Origin: Parvularcula sp963922235
Lineage (GTDB): Bacteria; Pseudomonadota; Alphaproteobacteria; Caulobacterales; Parvularculaceae
DNA: 17,012 nucleotides
Direction: 5' to 3'
Assembly (NCBI GenBank): GCA_963922235.1
Contig: CAWUIJ010000055.1
Coordinates: forward strand, 1-17,012
A model generated the notes under the pieces. That model ran no database searches. It saw only the letters and a program-made list of their open reading frames with translations, and was not told the DNA's origin. Shown here one piece after another: positions 1 through 7,977 of the stretch (the stretch's first letter is position 1; every line of letters starts with the position of its first letter). A program made the position numbers and the translations under genes.

Positions 1-965
1 TTGATTTCCGGACGATCCGCAAGAAGCCCTTTTCGGTCTATCTCGTGGTCCAGCCACTGATGGTGAAGCCGCTGGCGCCGCTGATCCGGCTCTTCTTCTC
101 CGATCTTCTCTCCGCCATGCAGGAAAAGGATCCCGGGCCGGACGAGCCCTGGCCCGTGATGATCATGCTCGACGAGTTCAACCGCCTGGGCAAGATGCCG
201 ATCGTGGTCGAGAGCATCGAGACCCTGCGGACCTATCGCGGCCATTTGGCCGTGGTCACCCAGACCATTCCCGCCCTCGATGAAATCTATGGCGAGAACA
301 CCCGCCGCGCCCTGCAGGGCAATGCGGGCGTGAAGCTTTACCTGACGCCTTCAGATGAGAAGACCGTCGAGGAGCTGAGCAAGGCGGTCGGCAAGACCAC
401 GAAGACCGTGGTCACGCGGTCCCAGTCCATTGGCAAGAACCCCTTTGAAGGGCGCAGCCAATCCACACGGACCGAAGAAAGCTCTTTGTTACCCGAAGAT
501 GAAGCGCGCCGCCTGCCGCTCGACGAGATCGTCATGGTCATCGACGCGCAAATGCCGGTCCGTGCAAAGCGGATCCAGTATTTTGACGACCGGTTGTTCA
601 AGGCGATCCATGCGGCCCAGACGGGCGAGTTGCCGTTTCCGAAGCCGGGAGGAGGGGGCGCGCAGGGCACGCTGCCGTTGAGCATGCGCGCCATGCCGAT
701 GTCTCCGCCACCGGACGGGTCAGGCGGATCCGAGGCCGCCCGCGAGGCTGCTGATGGCAAATCTTCAGGGCAAACCCATGTCGCCCCAAAGAAGACTGCG
801 CCTGTCGTTCAAGCTGTGATCGCAGAGGAACAACGACAGATGGAGATGGATTTTGCGGCGCAGGTGCGTTCTGATGATCCTATAAGGGAGGAGGGAGACG
901 ATCAGCTAAGGACCGCCGTGGATCGGTTGGGCGAGCTGGAGTCGAATATGAGAGAAAGGCTTTGA
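1..965 (+). CDS. virD4: VirD4/TraG type IV secretion coupling protein, 3' part
   Basis: This is the C-terminal 320 residues of the VirD4 coupling ATPase, which docks relaxosome or effector substrates onto the inner-membrane type IV secretion channel. The reading frame is open from base 3, so the gene starts before the window; the in-frame ATG-like codon at 45 is internal. The Walker B stretch VMIMLDEFNRLG is visible at about 157-192, followed by the typical coupling-protein sequence with YRGHLAVVTQT and YGENTRRALQGNAGVKLYL. The Walker A motif must lie upstream. The last 100 or so residues, after LPLDEIVMVIDAQMPVRAKRIQYFDD, are a low-complexity charged tail typical of VirD4 ends. The gene points towards the virB block at the right end, so the defence genes lie between the 3' ends of secretion genes. 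Family assignment is secure; the exact subfamily (VirD4 versus TraG) is a naming choice. Confidence 0.93.
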   Translation, partial: DFRTIRKKPFSVYLVVQPLMVKPLAPLIRLFFSDLLSAMQEKDPGPDEPWPVMIMLDEFNRLGKMPIVVESIETLRTYRGHLAVVTQTIPALDEIYGENTRRALQGNAGVKLYLTPSDEKTVEELSKAVGKTTKTVVTRSQSIGKNPFEGRSQSTRTEESSLLPEDEARRLPLDEIVMVIDAQMPVRAKRIQYFDDRLFKAIHAAQTGELPFPKPGGGGAQGTLPLSMRAMPMSPPPDGSGGSEAAREAADGKSSGQTHVAPKKTAPVVQAVIAEEQRQMEMDFAAQVRSDDPIREEGDDQLRTAVDRLGELESNMRERL

Positions 966-1163
966 GGCGGTTGGTGGGTCTTTGGGGGAATGATATCTTG
1001 AAAATACGAAGGTAGAAAAGACGCAACGAGAACTGTATGGCAACACTTTCAGATACCAGTATCATGTTGCAAAAAATATAACTGCACCGAATGGGCTGAA
1101 TGTGGCTCACTGTGCTTTCTGTATTGAGGATATCCGGCGGTTTTTGGGAGTGAAGCAGACAGC
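966..1163 (+). promoter_or_regulatory. Intergenic region ahead of sspA, probable operon promoter
   Basis: This 198-base gap separates virD4 from sspA and is AT-richer than its left flank. It must hold the promoter of the rightward operon unless that operon reads through from virD4. A TATAAC hexamer at 1077-1082 after a run of six A could be a -10 element, but I see no convincing -35 at 16-18 bases upstream. GAAG at 1152-1155 is a weak ribosome site 8 bases before the sspA ATG. No intrinsic terminator for virD4 is visible. The inverted repeat at 1040-1070 is listed separately. Confidence 0.45.
1040..1070. repeat. Nested inverted repeat upstream of sspA (candidate operator)
   Basis: Outer arms GCAACA (1040-1045) and TGTTGC (1065-1070) pair exactly. 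Inner arms GATAC (1052-1056) and GTATC (1059-1063) also pair around a 2-base centre. The element ends directly at the A-run and the TATAAC box. On either strand the T-run is on the wrong side for an intrinsic terminator, so a protein-binding operator is more likely. The DndB-like protein in the same island would be a candidate binder, by inference only. Confidence 0.45.
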
Positions 1164-2321
1164 ATGTATTACCTTGATGGCCTGGCGAGCTGGCCAATGC
1201 GTCCGGAAGCCAAAGACGCACTCATAGAAGCACTGGCCCAACCCGGAAATGTGAACTCCAATCACGTTGCCGGCTGGCAGGCCAGCAGTCTCTACGAAAA
1301 AGGAAGAAGGTTTGTCGCTGATCTCATCGGCGCTGCGCCGAACGAGATATTCATAACCTCCGGCGCCACGGAGGCAAATGCGCTCGCGATCATAGGGGCT
1401 GCGCGCACCCTTGCGGGTCAGGTTCCAAGTAGAAACAAAATCATTCTGTCCGCGCTGGAACACGACGCGGTTCGACGTCCTGCAGAAGCGCTGCGCGAGC
1501 TGGGCTTCGAGGTTCCGGTGTGTCCTGTCGGAGCAAGTGGTTCGATTTGCCTGGAAAGTTTGGAAGCTCTTTTAGGCGAGACCACACTGCTCGTCAGCAC
1601 GATGCTTGCAAGTAATTTGACAGGTGTGATCCAACCAATTGAAAAGATAAGTGAAATGGCGCATGCAGTCGGTGCGCTCATGCATGTCGATGCTGCACAG
1701 GCAGCGGGCAAGCATCCGATCGACGTATTCGATCTCGGCGCCGACTACCTCAGCTTGTCGGCTCACAAATTTGGGGGACCACAGGGTGTCGGTGCACTGT
1801 TCGTTGCCGCCAACGCCCCAAAGCCATCCGAGCTGACATCCGCAAGACCGTTGGAAGAGCACCTGAGCGGAACGCAACCTGCCGCGATGGTCGCGTCGAT
1901 GGGCCGTGCAGCCGAGATATCGGCTCAGAACATGGCGCGAGAGTCCGTCCACAGCAGGGGTCTGATAACCATGTTCGAAGAGCAACTCTCTGGCAACGGA
2001 TTGCGAGTGGAGCGGCTTTTCCCATCAAGTCCGGCGGTTCCCGGGGCCGCCGCGTTCATTATCGACACGCCGGCGAGCTCAGATCTGATCGACAGTCTGA
2101 ACACCAAAGTATGTCTTTCGAACGCGTCTGCCTGCCATTCCGGTTCTTTGCAGCCTTCACCGGTTCTTTCCGCGCTGCATCTCACTCATGACGAGCAGAA
2201 ACGCTTCCTGCGCATAGGTGTCGGGTGGTGGCTTTCTGAAGACGATATTGGCTCGGCGACGGCGATCATGGCCGGCGCAGTGGAGAAAGTCCTCCTTGCT
2301 ACTGGTGAGCTTCACCAGTAG
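1164..2321 (+). CDS. sspA: Cysteine desulfurase, SspA/DndA/IscS-like
   Basis: This is a 385-residue class V aminotransferase-fold PLP enzyme that takes sulfur from L-cysteine as an enzyme persulfide. The start MYYLDGLASWPM aligns with the usual YLDNAATTP opening. H100 (ALEHDAV), D176 and Q179 (HVDAAQA) and PLP-lysine K202 (SAHKFGGPQGVG) are in place. The persulfide cysteine is C324 in SNASACHSGSLQPS, within a loop matching IscS SSGSACTSASLEPS. R350 (LRIGVGW) is the probable carboxylate anchor, although IscS has RFSLG there. It is the first gene of the operon and is followed 9 bases later by the DUF4007 gene, so its likely partner is the SspD-like PP-loop protein in DNA phosphorothioation rather than Fe-S assembly. 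No iscU-, iscR- or sufE-like neighbour is seen. The symbol sspA here means the phosphorothioation gene, not the stringent starvation protein. Confidence 0.92.
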   Translation: MYYLDGLASWPMRPEAKDALIEALAQPGNVNSNHVAGWQASSLYEKGRRFVADLIGAAPNEIFITSGATEANALAIIGAARTLAGQVPSRNKIILSALEHDAVRRPAEALRELGFEVPVCPVGASGSICLESLEALLGETTLLVSTMLASNLTGVIQPIEKISEMAHAVGALMHVDAAQAAGKHPIDVFDLGADYLSLSAHKFGGPQGVGALFVAANAPKPSELTSARPLEEHLSGTQPAAMVASMGRAAEISAQNMARESVHSRGLITMFEEQLSGNGLRVERLFPSSPAVPGAAAFIIDTPASSDLIDSLNTKVCLSNASACHSGSLQPSPVLSALHLTHDEQKRFLRIGVGWWLSEDDIGSATAIMAGAVEKVLLATGELHQ

Positions 2322-2323
2322 CA
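2297..2323 (+). repeat. Perfect 12-bp hairpin over the sspA stop codon, before sspB
   Basis: The arms TGCTACTGGTGA (2297-2308) and TCACCAGTAGCA (2312-2323) are perfectly complementary around the loop GCT. The right arm contains the sspA stop TAG (2319-2321), and the stem ends 7 bases before the sspB ATG at 2331. No T-run follows, so it is not an ordinary intrinsic terminator. In the mRNA it would fold beside the sspB start, where no strong Shine-Dalgarno is seen. It could couple sspB translation to sspA, or protect the mRNA end of a processed sspA message. The pairing is certain; the function is inferred. Confidence 0.7.
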
Positions 2324-2330
2324 TAGGCTT

Positions 2331-3257
2331 ATGGCCGATGTATTTGACAATTGGTCCGGCAAACCGCAATTCGCCGGGCACGAAACATTCCCGCTGCGCA
2401 TCCTTTGGTTGCGCAAAGCATATGACGCGGTTCGAGGTGGCGCCCCGCTGACGGTGTTCAAGGACGACGAAGCCATCTCCCGGTTCGGCGTTGGCCGAAA
2501 CATGGCTGTTTCGATGCGATTTTGGGCGCAAGCTGCGGAAGTAATCCAACTCGACGGCAAGGAGCTAAAGCCCGACGATTTGGGTGACCTGCTCTTCGGC
2601 GAGAATGGATTTGACCCTTTTCTGGAGCATCCAACCTCACTGTGGCTCATCCATTGGAAGCTTGCATCGGTACCGGAGCACACCACAACTTTCTACTATT
2701 GTTTCAACGGGTTATTTGGCCATGAGTTTCGATCGACGGATTTGGTGGATGCCATCGAGAAGTTGATTGAGCAAAAGGGATGGCGTGGTGCTCACAAGAC
2801 CATCCAGAACGACGTCACGGTCTTTCTGCGGAGCTACTGCAGCCGACCGAGCGGGGCGATGGATGACGCTGCGGAACCCTTGCTGGCTGAACTGGCATTG
2901 ATCCAGGAAACTGGCTCGAGTGGATGGTACGAATTCTCGGTTGGCCCAAAGCCGAACCTTCACGACGCCCTCTTCGCCTACGCCTTGGACGCCTACTGGA
3001 CTCGGGCGCACGACAACCGCGCGACGCTCGCTGCGGAATTGATCTGCCACGACGCCGGCAGTCCCGGACGGGTGTTCAAGATGGACGAAGACAGCGTCAT
3101 CGAGCGGCTGATGCGGATCGACGAAAGCACTGGTGGTGCCTTCGTCTGGACGGATACGGCTGGCCTGCGACAGGTCCAACGCAATCGGCGTCCTCACACG
3201 GATGCTCTGCTGCAAAGCGCATTTGGCGAGATCGCGCGCCGCGGAAAGGTTGCATGA
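2331..3257 (+). CDS. sspB: DUF4007 family protein, SspB-like phosphorothioation component
   Basis: The 308-residue protein has the DUF4007 signature: FAGHETFPLRILWLRKAYD at 14-32, FGVGRNMAVSMRFWAQA at 52-68, and DPFLEHPTSLWLIHWKL at 95-111. DUF4007 is the family of SspB in the SspABCD system, where published work assigns DNA nicking to SspB so that sulfur can be placed on one strand. I cannot point to a classical nuclease motif here. The N-terminal half looks like a helical DNA-binding region; the C-terminal half (about 180-300) is less recognisable. The gene starts 9 bases after sspA, right behind the strong hairpin, and its stop is followed after 1 base by the sspC ATG, so the three are one transcript. 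The adjacent SspC- and SspD-like genes support the Ssp rather than the Dnd assignment. Confidence 0.87.
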   Translation: MADVFDNWSGKPQFAGHETFPLRILWLRKAYDAVRGGAPLTVFKDDEAISRFGVGRNMAVSMRFWAQAAEVIQLDGKELKPDDLGDLLFGENGFDPFLEHPTSLWLIHWKLASVPEHTTTFYYCFNGLFGHEFRSTDLVDAIEKLIEQKGWRGAHKTIQNDVTVFLRSYCSRPSGAMDDAAEPLLAELALIQETGSSGWYEFSVGPKPNLHDALFAYALDAYWTRAHDNRATLAAELICHDAGSPGRVFKMDEDSVIERLMRIDESTGGAFVWTDTAGLRQVQRNRRPHTDALLQSAFGEIARRGKVA

Positions 3258-3258
3258 T

Positions 3259-6200
3259 ATGGTGCCTGATACGCTCTCAGACAAAGTCAGACTAAACGGC
3301 CGGTTCGTGCGAAGTGCACGGATCGACATGGACCTGACCGGGACTCCGCCCCTTCAAGGCTATGTTCTCCAGGCCAGTACCGAAAAATCGCTCCTCGCGA
3401 TGGCCGCATCGCTATCGGAGGGAGCACAAAGCGCTTTTACCTGGACCGGACCCTACGGCGGCGGCAAGTCGAGTACAGCACTGCTTTTGGGTAACCTCGT
3501 TGCCGGTTCCAAGGAAGGAAAGTCTCTCGCTCGGAAGATCGCCGGGCCGAAACTGTCAAAGGCAATTGAGAAAGCCTTCGATCCCCGCTTGGGCAATTGG
3601 ACCGTTATTCCGGTTACCGGAAGCCGTGTTAGCCTCAGACAGGCGGTCGCCGAGAAAATCGCAGAGCGATACAGGTGGACCCGCGCACAAAAGGAACGCG
3701 CGACCAAGAGCGACGGCCAACTCATCCAAGACATATCTGAGCACGCCAGTCAGGGACCAATTGTTCTGGTTCTGGATGAATTGGGAAAGTTCCTCGAAGC
3801 CGCGGCCGATAAAGACCACGATGCGCACCTCCTACAGGATCTGGCTGAGGTAAGTGCCAGAAGCGACGGTCGTTTCGTTGTGATCGGAATCTTGCATCAG
3901 GCATTTGAGGCATATGCGGACAAGCTCGCTTCGAGCGCCCGTCTCGAATGGGCCAAGATCCAGGGGCGGTTCCAGGATCTGTCCTTCCTTTCTGCAAGTG
4001 ATGAGACGGTCAGGTTGCTCGGGCGGGCAATCGATACGGATGAGAACCCTGGCACAGCGGAAGCGCAGGCAAGAAGTTTGGCCACATTCGTCGCCTCAAA
4101 TCGACCTACGGACGAAGCAGAGCTGACCGAGGCGCTTGCGCAGACCTGGCCTTTGAACCCGATTTGCGCCTTGTTGCTTGGCGGGATCACACGCCGAAGT
4201 TTTGGTCAGAACGAGCGCAGCATCTTCGGATTCCTGGCGTCCGAAGAACCCGGGGGGTTTCGCGAATTCCTGAAGTCGACACCGGCAACCTCAGGGGAAA
4301 CCTTCGACCCCGATCGTCTCTGGGACTATCTTCAGTCGAACTTTGGTCTTGCTCTTGCGGCTGGTCCGTTGGGGTCGCAGATGACGCTCGCGGCGGAGGC
4401 AATCGAGAAAGCGAACGTGCTCGGAACCGACCTGCACGTGAGGCTGGCGAAGTCAGCCGCGCTCATTGAGATCTTCAAGAACGGGACTGGGTTGGCCGTC
4501 GACCAAGACGCCCTTTTGATCGCAGTTCCGGGGAGCAGCGTCTCTGATATCACGGGTGCACTCGATGAGCTATGTGACTGGGGAGTTTTGCTTCGCCAGA
4601 AGCGCGTGGGTGGGTATGCGCTATTCTCCGGCAGCGATTTTGACCTCGATGCGGCTCTTGAGAGATTTGGCGGTCGGACCACCTCCTCAGATCTTTCCCA
4701 AGTCGCCGCAAAAGCCGGCTTCGACCACATTGTCGCTAAACGACATTACTTCGATTGCGGCGTTCTGCGAACCTTTGCGTTGCACGTAGAGTGCCTGGGT
4801 GAGCAATTCGATCCAAATGAGTTCAAGCGTACCGTAGGTCGCAAGGCGTCGGCAGTTAGTGGTGTCATGGTGATGGCCATCGCGCCCCAAGACGCGCGCT
4901 CGCCAGACATCGAAGCGATGATGGATGAGATTGTTCGGATTCTAAGGCGTACGGGCGTCGTGAGCGCAGTCTCTTTGGTCGGAGATGGGAAGCGCTTGAT
5001 CGAAGATGCAGGCGACCTGGCGGCGTTGTCTCAAGTTCAAAAGCAAGTGCCGCAGATAGCCGGAGATAGGATCGCGCGACGGGGAATCCGTGCGCGTGAG
5101 GCATTGCTGCGCAATCGCTCGAATGTCGAACTCCAGCGCCTGATGCTGTTGAGCCAATGGCAAATCCTTGGAGCAAACGACTCCGAGATGGTGCTCTCCC
5201 TGTCCGCCGCTGCATCGCGCTTGGCTGCCACTGCCTATCATTCGACACCAATCATTCACAGCGAGCTGCTGCAAAAGGACAGACCTTCCTCGAGTGCTGC
5301 GGCCGCCCTTCGAGCCCTCTGCCATGCCATGGTGAAAAGCCCGGATCAGAAAAACCTTGGCTTCGAAGGGTTTCCCGCTGCATTCGGTCTCTACCTCACA
5401 ACCCTGGCCCCGAATGGTCTGCACCGAAAATCCAAGTCGGGCTACGGTTTTTCTGACCCAGATAGGACCATGACCGGTGCTTCCCTGAAGCCAGCCTGGA
5501 AGGTCTTGCTCTCGAAAAAGGAGCAGTCGCTAGCGGAAGTCTATGAGGTCTGGCGGGGCGTGCCCTTTGGCATGAAGATTGGCGTGATGCCGGTTTTAGC
5601 GCTCGCATTCATGCTCGCAAATCGGCAGGCCTATGCTGTCTACCAAGACGGTCGCTTTGTGGCGGATCTCGATGACATCTTTGTCGACAGGATGCTTCAG
5701 GATCCTTCGGCCATTGTGCTGCGGCCCGCTGGACGTTCTGAGCACCATCTAGCGTTCCTATCCCAGCTTGCGGAAGGGCTGGGCCTGTCCGATGCATCTG
5801 CACTTACCGTTGCAAGCGCGGCCTTCCAGCGGATCGAGGCTTTGAGCGACTTTGCCAAGCGCACCAATCTCGTCTCTGCCGACACGCGAAAGATACGCGA
5901 TGCAATCCGGCACGCAGACGATCCTGAAACACTGCTCTTCGAAACGCTTCCCGACCTGAATATCAAAGGTGATCTAGTTGAAAAGATCGTCGCTGCGATT
6001 GAAGAGTGTGAGGCTGCCTATGATGGCCTCGCCAAAGATCTGCGACATGTGTTGGCGCATTCCATCGGAGTTCCGAGTGACACCTTTGCCGGAAGCCTTG
6101 AGCGCGCAGAGTCCATTAAGGGATTGAGCTCAGACCTGAAGTTCGAGGCTTTTGCGGCGCGTGTTGGGGAGATTGAAGCCGGGACCGGCAGCCTGGAGGC

Positions 6201-6561
6201 AGTGGCCGGAACTCTGCAACCGAAGCCCATGCGCGACTGGTCCGACCGCAACCGCGAAGGAGCCTTGTCTGAGGTAGCGAGGCTTGGGCGCCGCTTCAGG
6301 CAGGCCGAAGCAGTGGCGTTGATGCGCGACCGAAAATCAAACACGGAAGCGATCGCTCTCATTGTGGGCGTCGATCCGAAGCAGCCGCCAATCCTTCAGA
6401 GTTTCGAACTGAGCGAAAACGAAAAAGAGACGGCAAGTAAGCTTGCGGACCAGATCATTCGGAATCTTGGCCAAAGTGAACATGGGCATGAGCTCGCGTT
6501 GGCGGCTCTCGCTCGGGCTGTTGCCGCGCTCACCGACAATATGGACAAGATTGAAGCATGA
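3259..6561 (+). CDS. sspC: Large P-loop ATPase, SspC-like phosphorothioation component
   Basis: This is a 1100-residue protein with an N-terminal P-loop NTPase domain: Walker A GPYGGGKSS at 64-72, Walker B IVLVLDELGKF at 168-178 and IQGRFQDLSF at 234-243, whose arginine may be a sensor or finger residue. About 800 residues of mostly helical sequence follow without a motif I know. The Walker A style and the GRF segment resemble the large BREX-type ATPases (BrxC/PglY), but position between the DUF4007 and PP-loop genes points to SspC, the ATPase thought to drive the modification complex. The open frame extends upstream to 3133 inside sspB. I chose ATG 3259 because it lies 1 base after the sspB stop with GGAAAGG at 3243-3249 as ribosome site. 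It overlaps sspD by 4 bases (ATGA). The sequence is intact with no frameshift. Confidence 0.85.
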   Translation: MVPDTLSDKVRLNGRFVRSARIDMDLTGTPPLQGYVLQASTEKSLLAMAASLSEGAQSAFTWTGPYGGGKSSTALLLGNLVAGSKEGKSLARKIAGPKLSKAIEKAFDPRLGNWTVIPVTGSRVSLRQAVAEKIAERYRWTRAQKERATKSDGQLIQDISEHASQGPIVLVLDELGKFLEAAADKDHDAHLLQDLAEVSARSDGRFVVIGILHQAFEAYADKLASSARLEWAKIQGRFQDLSFLSASDETVRLLGRAIDTDENPGTAEAQARSLATFVASNRPTDEAELTEALAQTWPLNPICALLLGGITRRSFGQNERSIFGFLASEEPGGFREFLKSTPATSGETFDPDRLWDYLQSNFGLALAAGPLGSQMTLAAEAIEKANVLGTDLHVRLAKSAALIEIFKNGTGLAVDQDALLIAVPGSSVSDITGALDELCDWGVLLRQKRVGGYALFSGSDFDLDAALERFGGRTTSSDLSQVAAKAGFDHIVAKRHYFDCGVLRTFALHVECLGEQFDPNEFKRTVGRKASAVSGVMVMAIAPQDARSPDIEAMMDEIVRILRRTGVVSAVSLVGDGKRLIEDAGDLAALSQVQKQVPQIAGDRIARRGIRAREALLRNRSNVELQRLMLLSQWQILGANDSEMVLSLSAAASRLAATAYHSTPIIHSELLQKDRPSSSAAAALRALCHAMVKSPDQKNLGFEGFPAAFGLYLTTLAPNGLHRKSKSGYGFSDPDRTMTGASLKPAWKVLLSKKEQSLAEVYEVWRGVPFGMKIGVMPVLALAFMLANRQAYAVYQDGRFVADLDDIFVDRMLQDPSAIVLRPAGRSEHHLAFLSQLAEGLGLSDASALTVASAAFQRIEALSDFAKRTNLVSADTRKIRDAIRHADDPETLLFETLPDLNIKGDLVEKIVAAIEECEAAYDGLAKDLRHVLAHSIGVPSDTFAGSLERAESIKGLSSDLKFEAFAARVGEIEAGTGSLEAVAGTLQPKPMRDWSDRNREGALSEVARLGRRFRQAEAVALMRDRKSNTEAIALIVGVDPKQPPILQSFELSENEKETASKLADQIIRNLGQSEHGHELALAALARAVAALTDNMDKIEA

Positions 6562-7394
6562 CCAACGAACGACACATACTCGGGATATCGGGCGGCCGCG
6601 ATAGTGCGGCCTTGGCCGTCTATATGCGCCAGAACCACCCCGACATCGACATGGAGTACTTCTTCACTGACACAGGGAAGGAACTACCAGAGGTCTATGA
6701 CTTTCTGAACAGGCTCGAGGGGTTCCTTGGCAAGCGGATCAATCGGCTGAACCCAGATCGGGATTTCGATTTCTGGCTGGCAGAGTATGGGCATTTCCTA
6801 CCGTCGGCCAAGACCCGTTGGTGTACCCGGCAGCTAAAGCTGAGGCCGTTGAACCTGTGGCTGCGCGAGGATCTGGATAAGGGTGTCGTGGTTCACTCCT
6901 ATGTCGCAATTCGTGCCGATGAACCAAATCGGGCCGGCTACAAGTCACAGCATCCAAACATGAAGGTGAGTTTTCCTCTGCGAGACGCTGGCATCGACAA
7001 GACCGGTGTGGTCGATTTGCTGAAAGACACCGACATCGGCGAGCCAGAATACTACCGCTGGCGGTCCAGGTCCGGGTGCACCTTCTGCTTCTTTCAACAG
7101 AAGATTGAGTGGGTGCGGTTGATGGAAGAGCATCCAAAGGCATTTGAAGAAGCCCGAGCCTACGAGAAGACGGCTGAGGAACACGGCTCCCCCTTTACTT
7201 GGAGCGATGGCGAAAGCCTCGACGATCTCGCCAAACCTGAACGTGTCGAGGCGATCAAGGCGGACTACGAAAAGCGCCGGGCCCGCGCCATGCGCGCCGT
7301 GCGGCCCAACCCACTGTCAGCGCGCTCCGAGCCGTCGATCGACGAGATTTTTGGTGTCTTTGAGGGAAATTCTTGTGTTGTTTGCCACAAATGA
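6558..7394 (+). CDS. sspD: PP-loop ATP pyrophosphatase (PAPS reductase/DndC family), SspD-like
   Basis: The 278-residue protein belongs to the adenine nucleotide alpha-hydrolase superfamily. The PP-loop SGGRDS is at 11-16 and binds ATP to activate the acceptor phosphate. FFTDTGKELPEVYDFL (35-50) is the second typical block of this family. Five cysteines stand out: C89 (TRWCTRQLK), C174 and C177 (GCTFC) and C273 and C276 (CVVC, at the extreme C-terminus). They are suited to sulfur relay or to an Fe-S cluster as reported for DndC, although which ones bind metal is unknown. In the phosphorothioation scheme it accepts persulfide sulfur from the cysteine desulfurase and incorporates it into the DNA backbone. 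Translation is coupled to sspC through an ATGA overlap. A metabolic PAPS reductase is unlikely here: there are no sulfate-assimilation neighbours and defence genes lie on both sides. Confidence 0.9.
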   Translation: MTNERHILGISGGRDSAALAVYMRQNHPDIDMEYFFTDTGKELPEVYDFLNRLEGFLGKRINRLNPDRDFDFWLAEYGHFLPSAKTRWCTRQLKLRPLNLWLREDLDKGVVVHSYVAIRADEPNRAGYKSQHPNMKVSFPLRDAGIDKTGVVDLLKDTDIGEPEYYRWRSRSGCTFCFFQQKIEWVRLMEEHPKAFEEARAYEKTAEEHGSPFTWSDGESLDDLAKPERVEAIKADYEKRRARAMRAVRPNPLSARSEPSIDEIFGVFEGNSCVVCHK

Positions 7395-7446
7395 ATGACC
7401 ATGATGTGTCCTGGAAAGCCTACATAATACTGAGCACATTCTGACT

Positions 7447-7977
7447 ATGGTAGTTGACTTAACCGAATTGGAAGATTTTGCGGCTGCCGCTGCAGCCAAC
7501 ATTGCCAGGTTCGAGGTGAAATTCGTTTTGTCACCGACACTGATGGCCAAGGATCCATTTTGCATCGAAAGCCTCGACTGGGACTACATTCCCTACGGCG
7601 ACGATCAGATTGAAAAAGTTCCTGAAAACAATCGGGGTATATATGCATTCTGCATATGCCAAGAAAGCGATGTGCTACCGATCCATCGCTACGTCATGTA
7701 CATCGGAATCGCAGGGCGTAAATCAAACAGATCACTACGAGAGCGTTACAGAGATTACCTGAACGTTAAGAAGTTGATGAAGCGATCCGCAAGAGTTCAG
7801 CGTCTTTTTGGGGAGTGGAACTCCATGCTTAGATTCTATTTCGCTCCTGTTGGCGATGACGTTTCATCGGAACAGCTTGAACAAATTGAGAAGGAACTTA
7901 ACGGGGCGCTTCTCCCTCCCATGTCGAAGGGCGATCTTGAAGCTGACGTTAAACAGCAGAGGGACGCTTTCCAATGA
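7447..7977 (+). CDS. GIY-YIG domain protein, putative nuclease
   Basis: The 176-residue protein carries a recognisable GIY-YIG core: GIY at 64-66, MYIGIAG at 84-90, an arginine-rich helix LRERYRDYL at 97-105 (R98 or R100 as the catalytic arginine), and E148 in LEQIEKELNGALLPPMS as the likely metal-binding glutamate. The GIY to YIG spacing is 18 residues, longer than the usual 10 or so, and the family's terminal asparagine after the PP pair appears replaced by serine (S160). It may be a diverged or altered nuclease. About 60 residues precede the domain. The gene starts 52 bases after sspD, the widest gap inside the operon, so it could have its own start of transcription. It overlaps the DGQHR gene by 4 bases, suggesting a two-protein unit. 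Roles as a nicking effector or in guarding modified DNA are inferences. The start ATG has only a weak ribosome site. Confidence 0.72.
   Translation: MVVDLTELEDFAAAAAANIARFEVKFVLSPTLMAKDPFCIESLDWDYIPYGDDQIEKVPENNRGIYAFCICQESDVLPIHRYVMYIGIAGRKSNRSLRERYRDYLNVKKLMKRSARVQRLFGEWNSMLRFYFAPVGDDVSSEQLEQIEKELNGALLPPMSKGDLEADVKQQRDAFQ

Noticed and set aside
1040..1070. Intrinsic terminator for virD4
   Set aside because: The stem is followed by A residues on the + strand, not T, so it lacks the U-tract required for termination.
966..1163. Palindrome of the form TACG-N10-CGTA, recalled for the DndB homologue DptB
   Set aside because: I looked for it in the gap and found no match. The inverted repeat present has different arms.
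880..1221. 113-codon open frame on the - strand across the virD4-sspA gap
   Set aside because: It is antisense to the ends of two well-supported genes, and its translation looks random.
3133..3258. Upstream extension of the SspC-like frame inside sspB
   Set aside because: The ATG at 3259 has a good ribosome site and sits 1 base after the sspB stop. The extra residues do not resemble the protein family.
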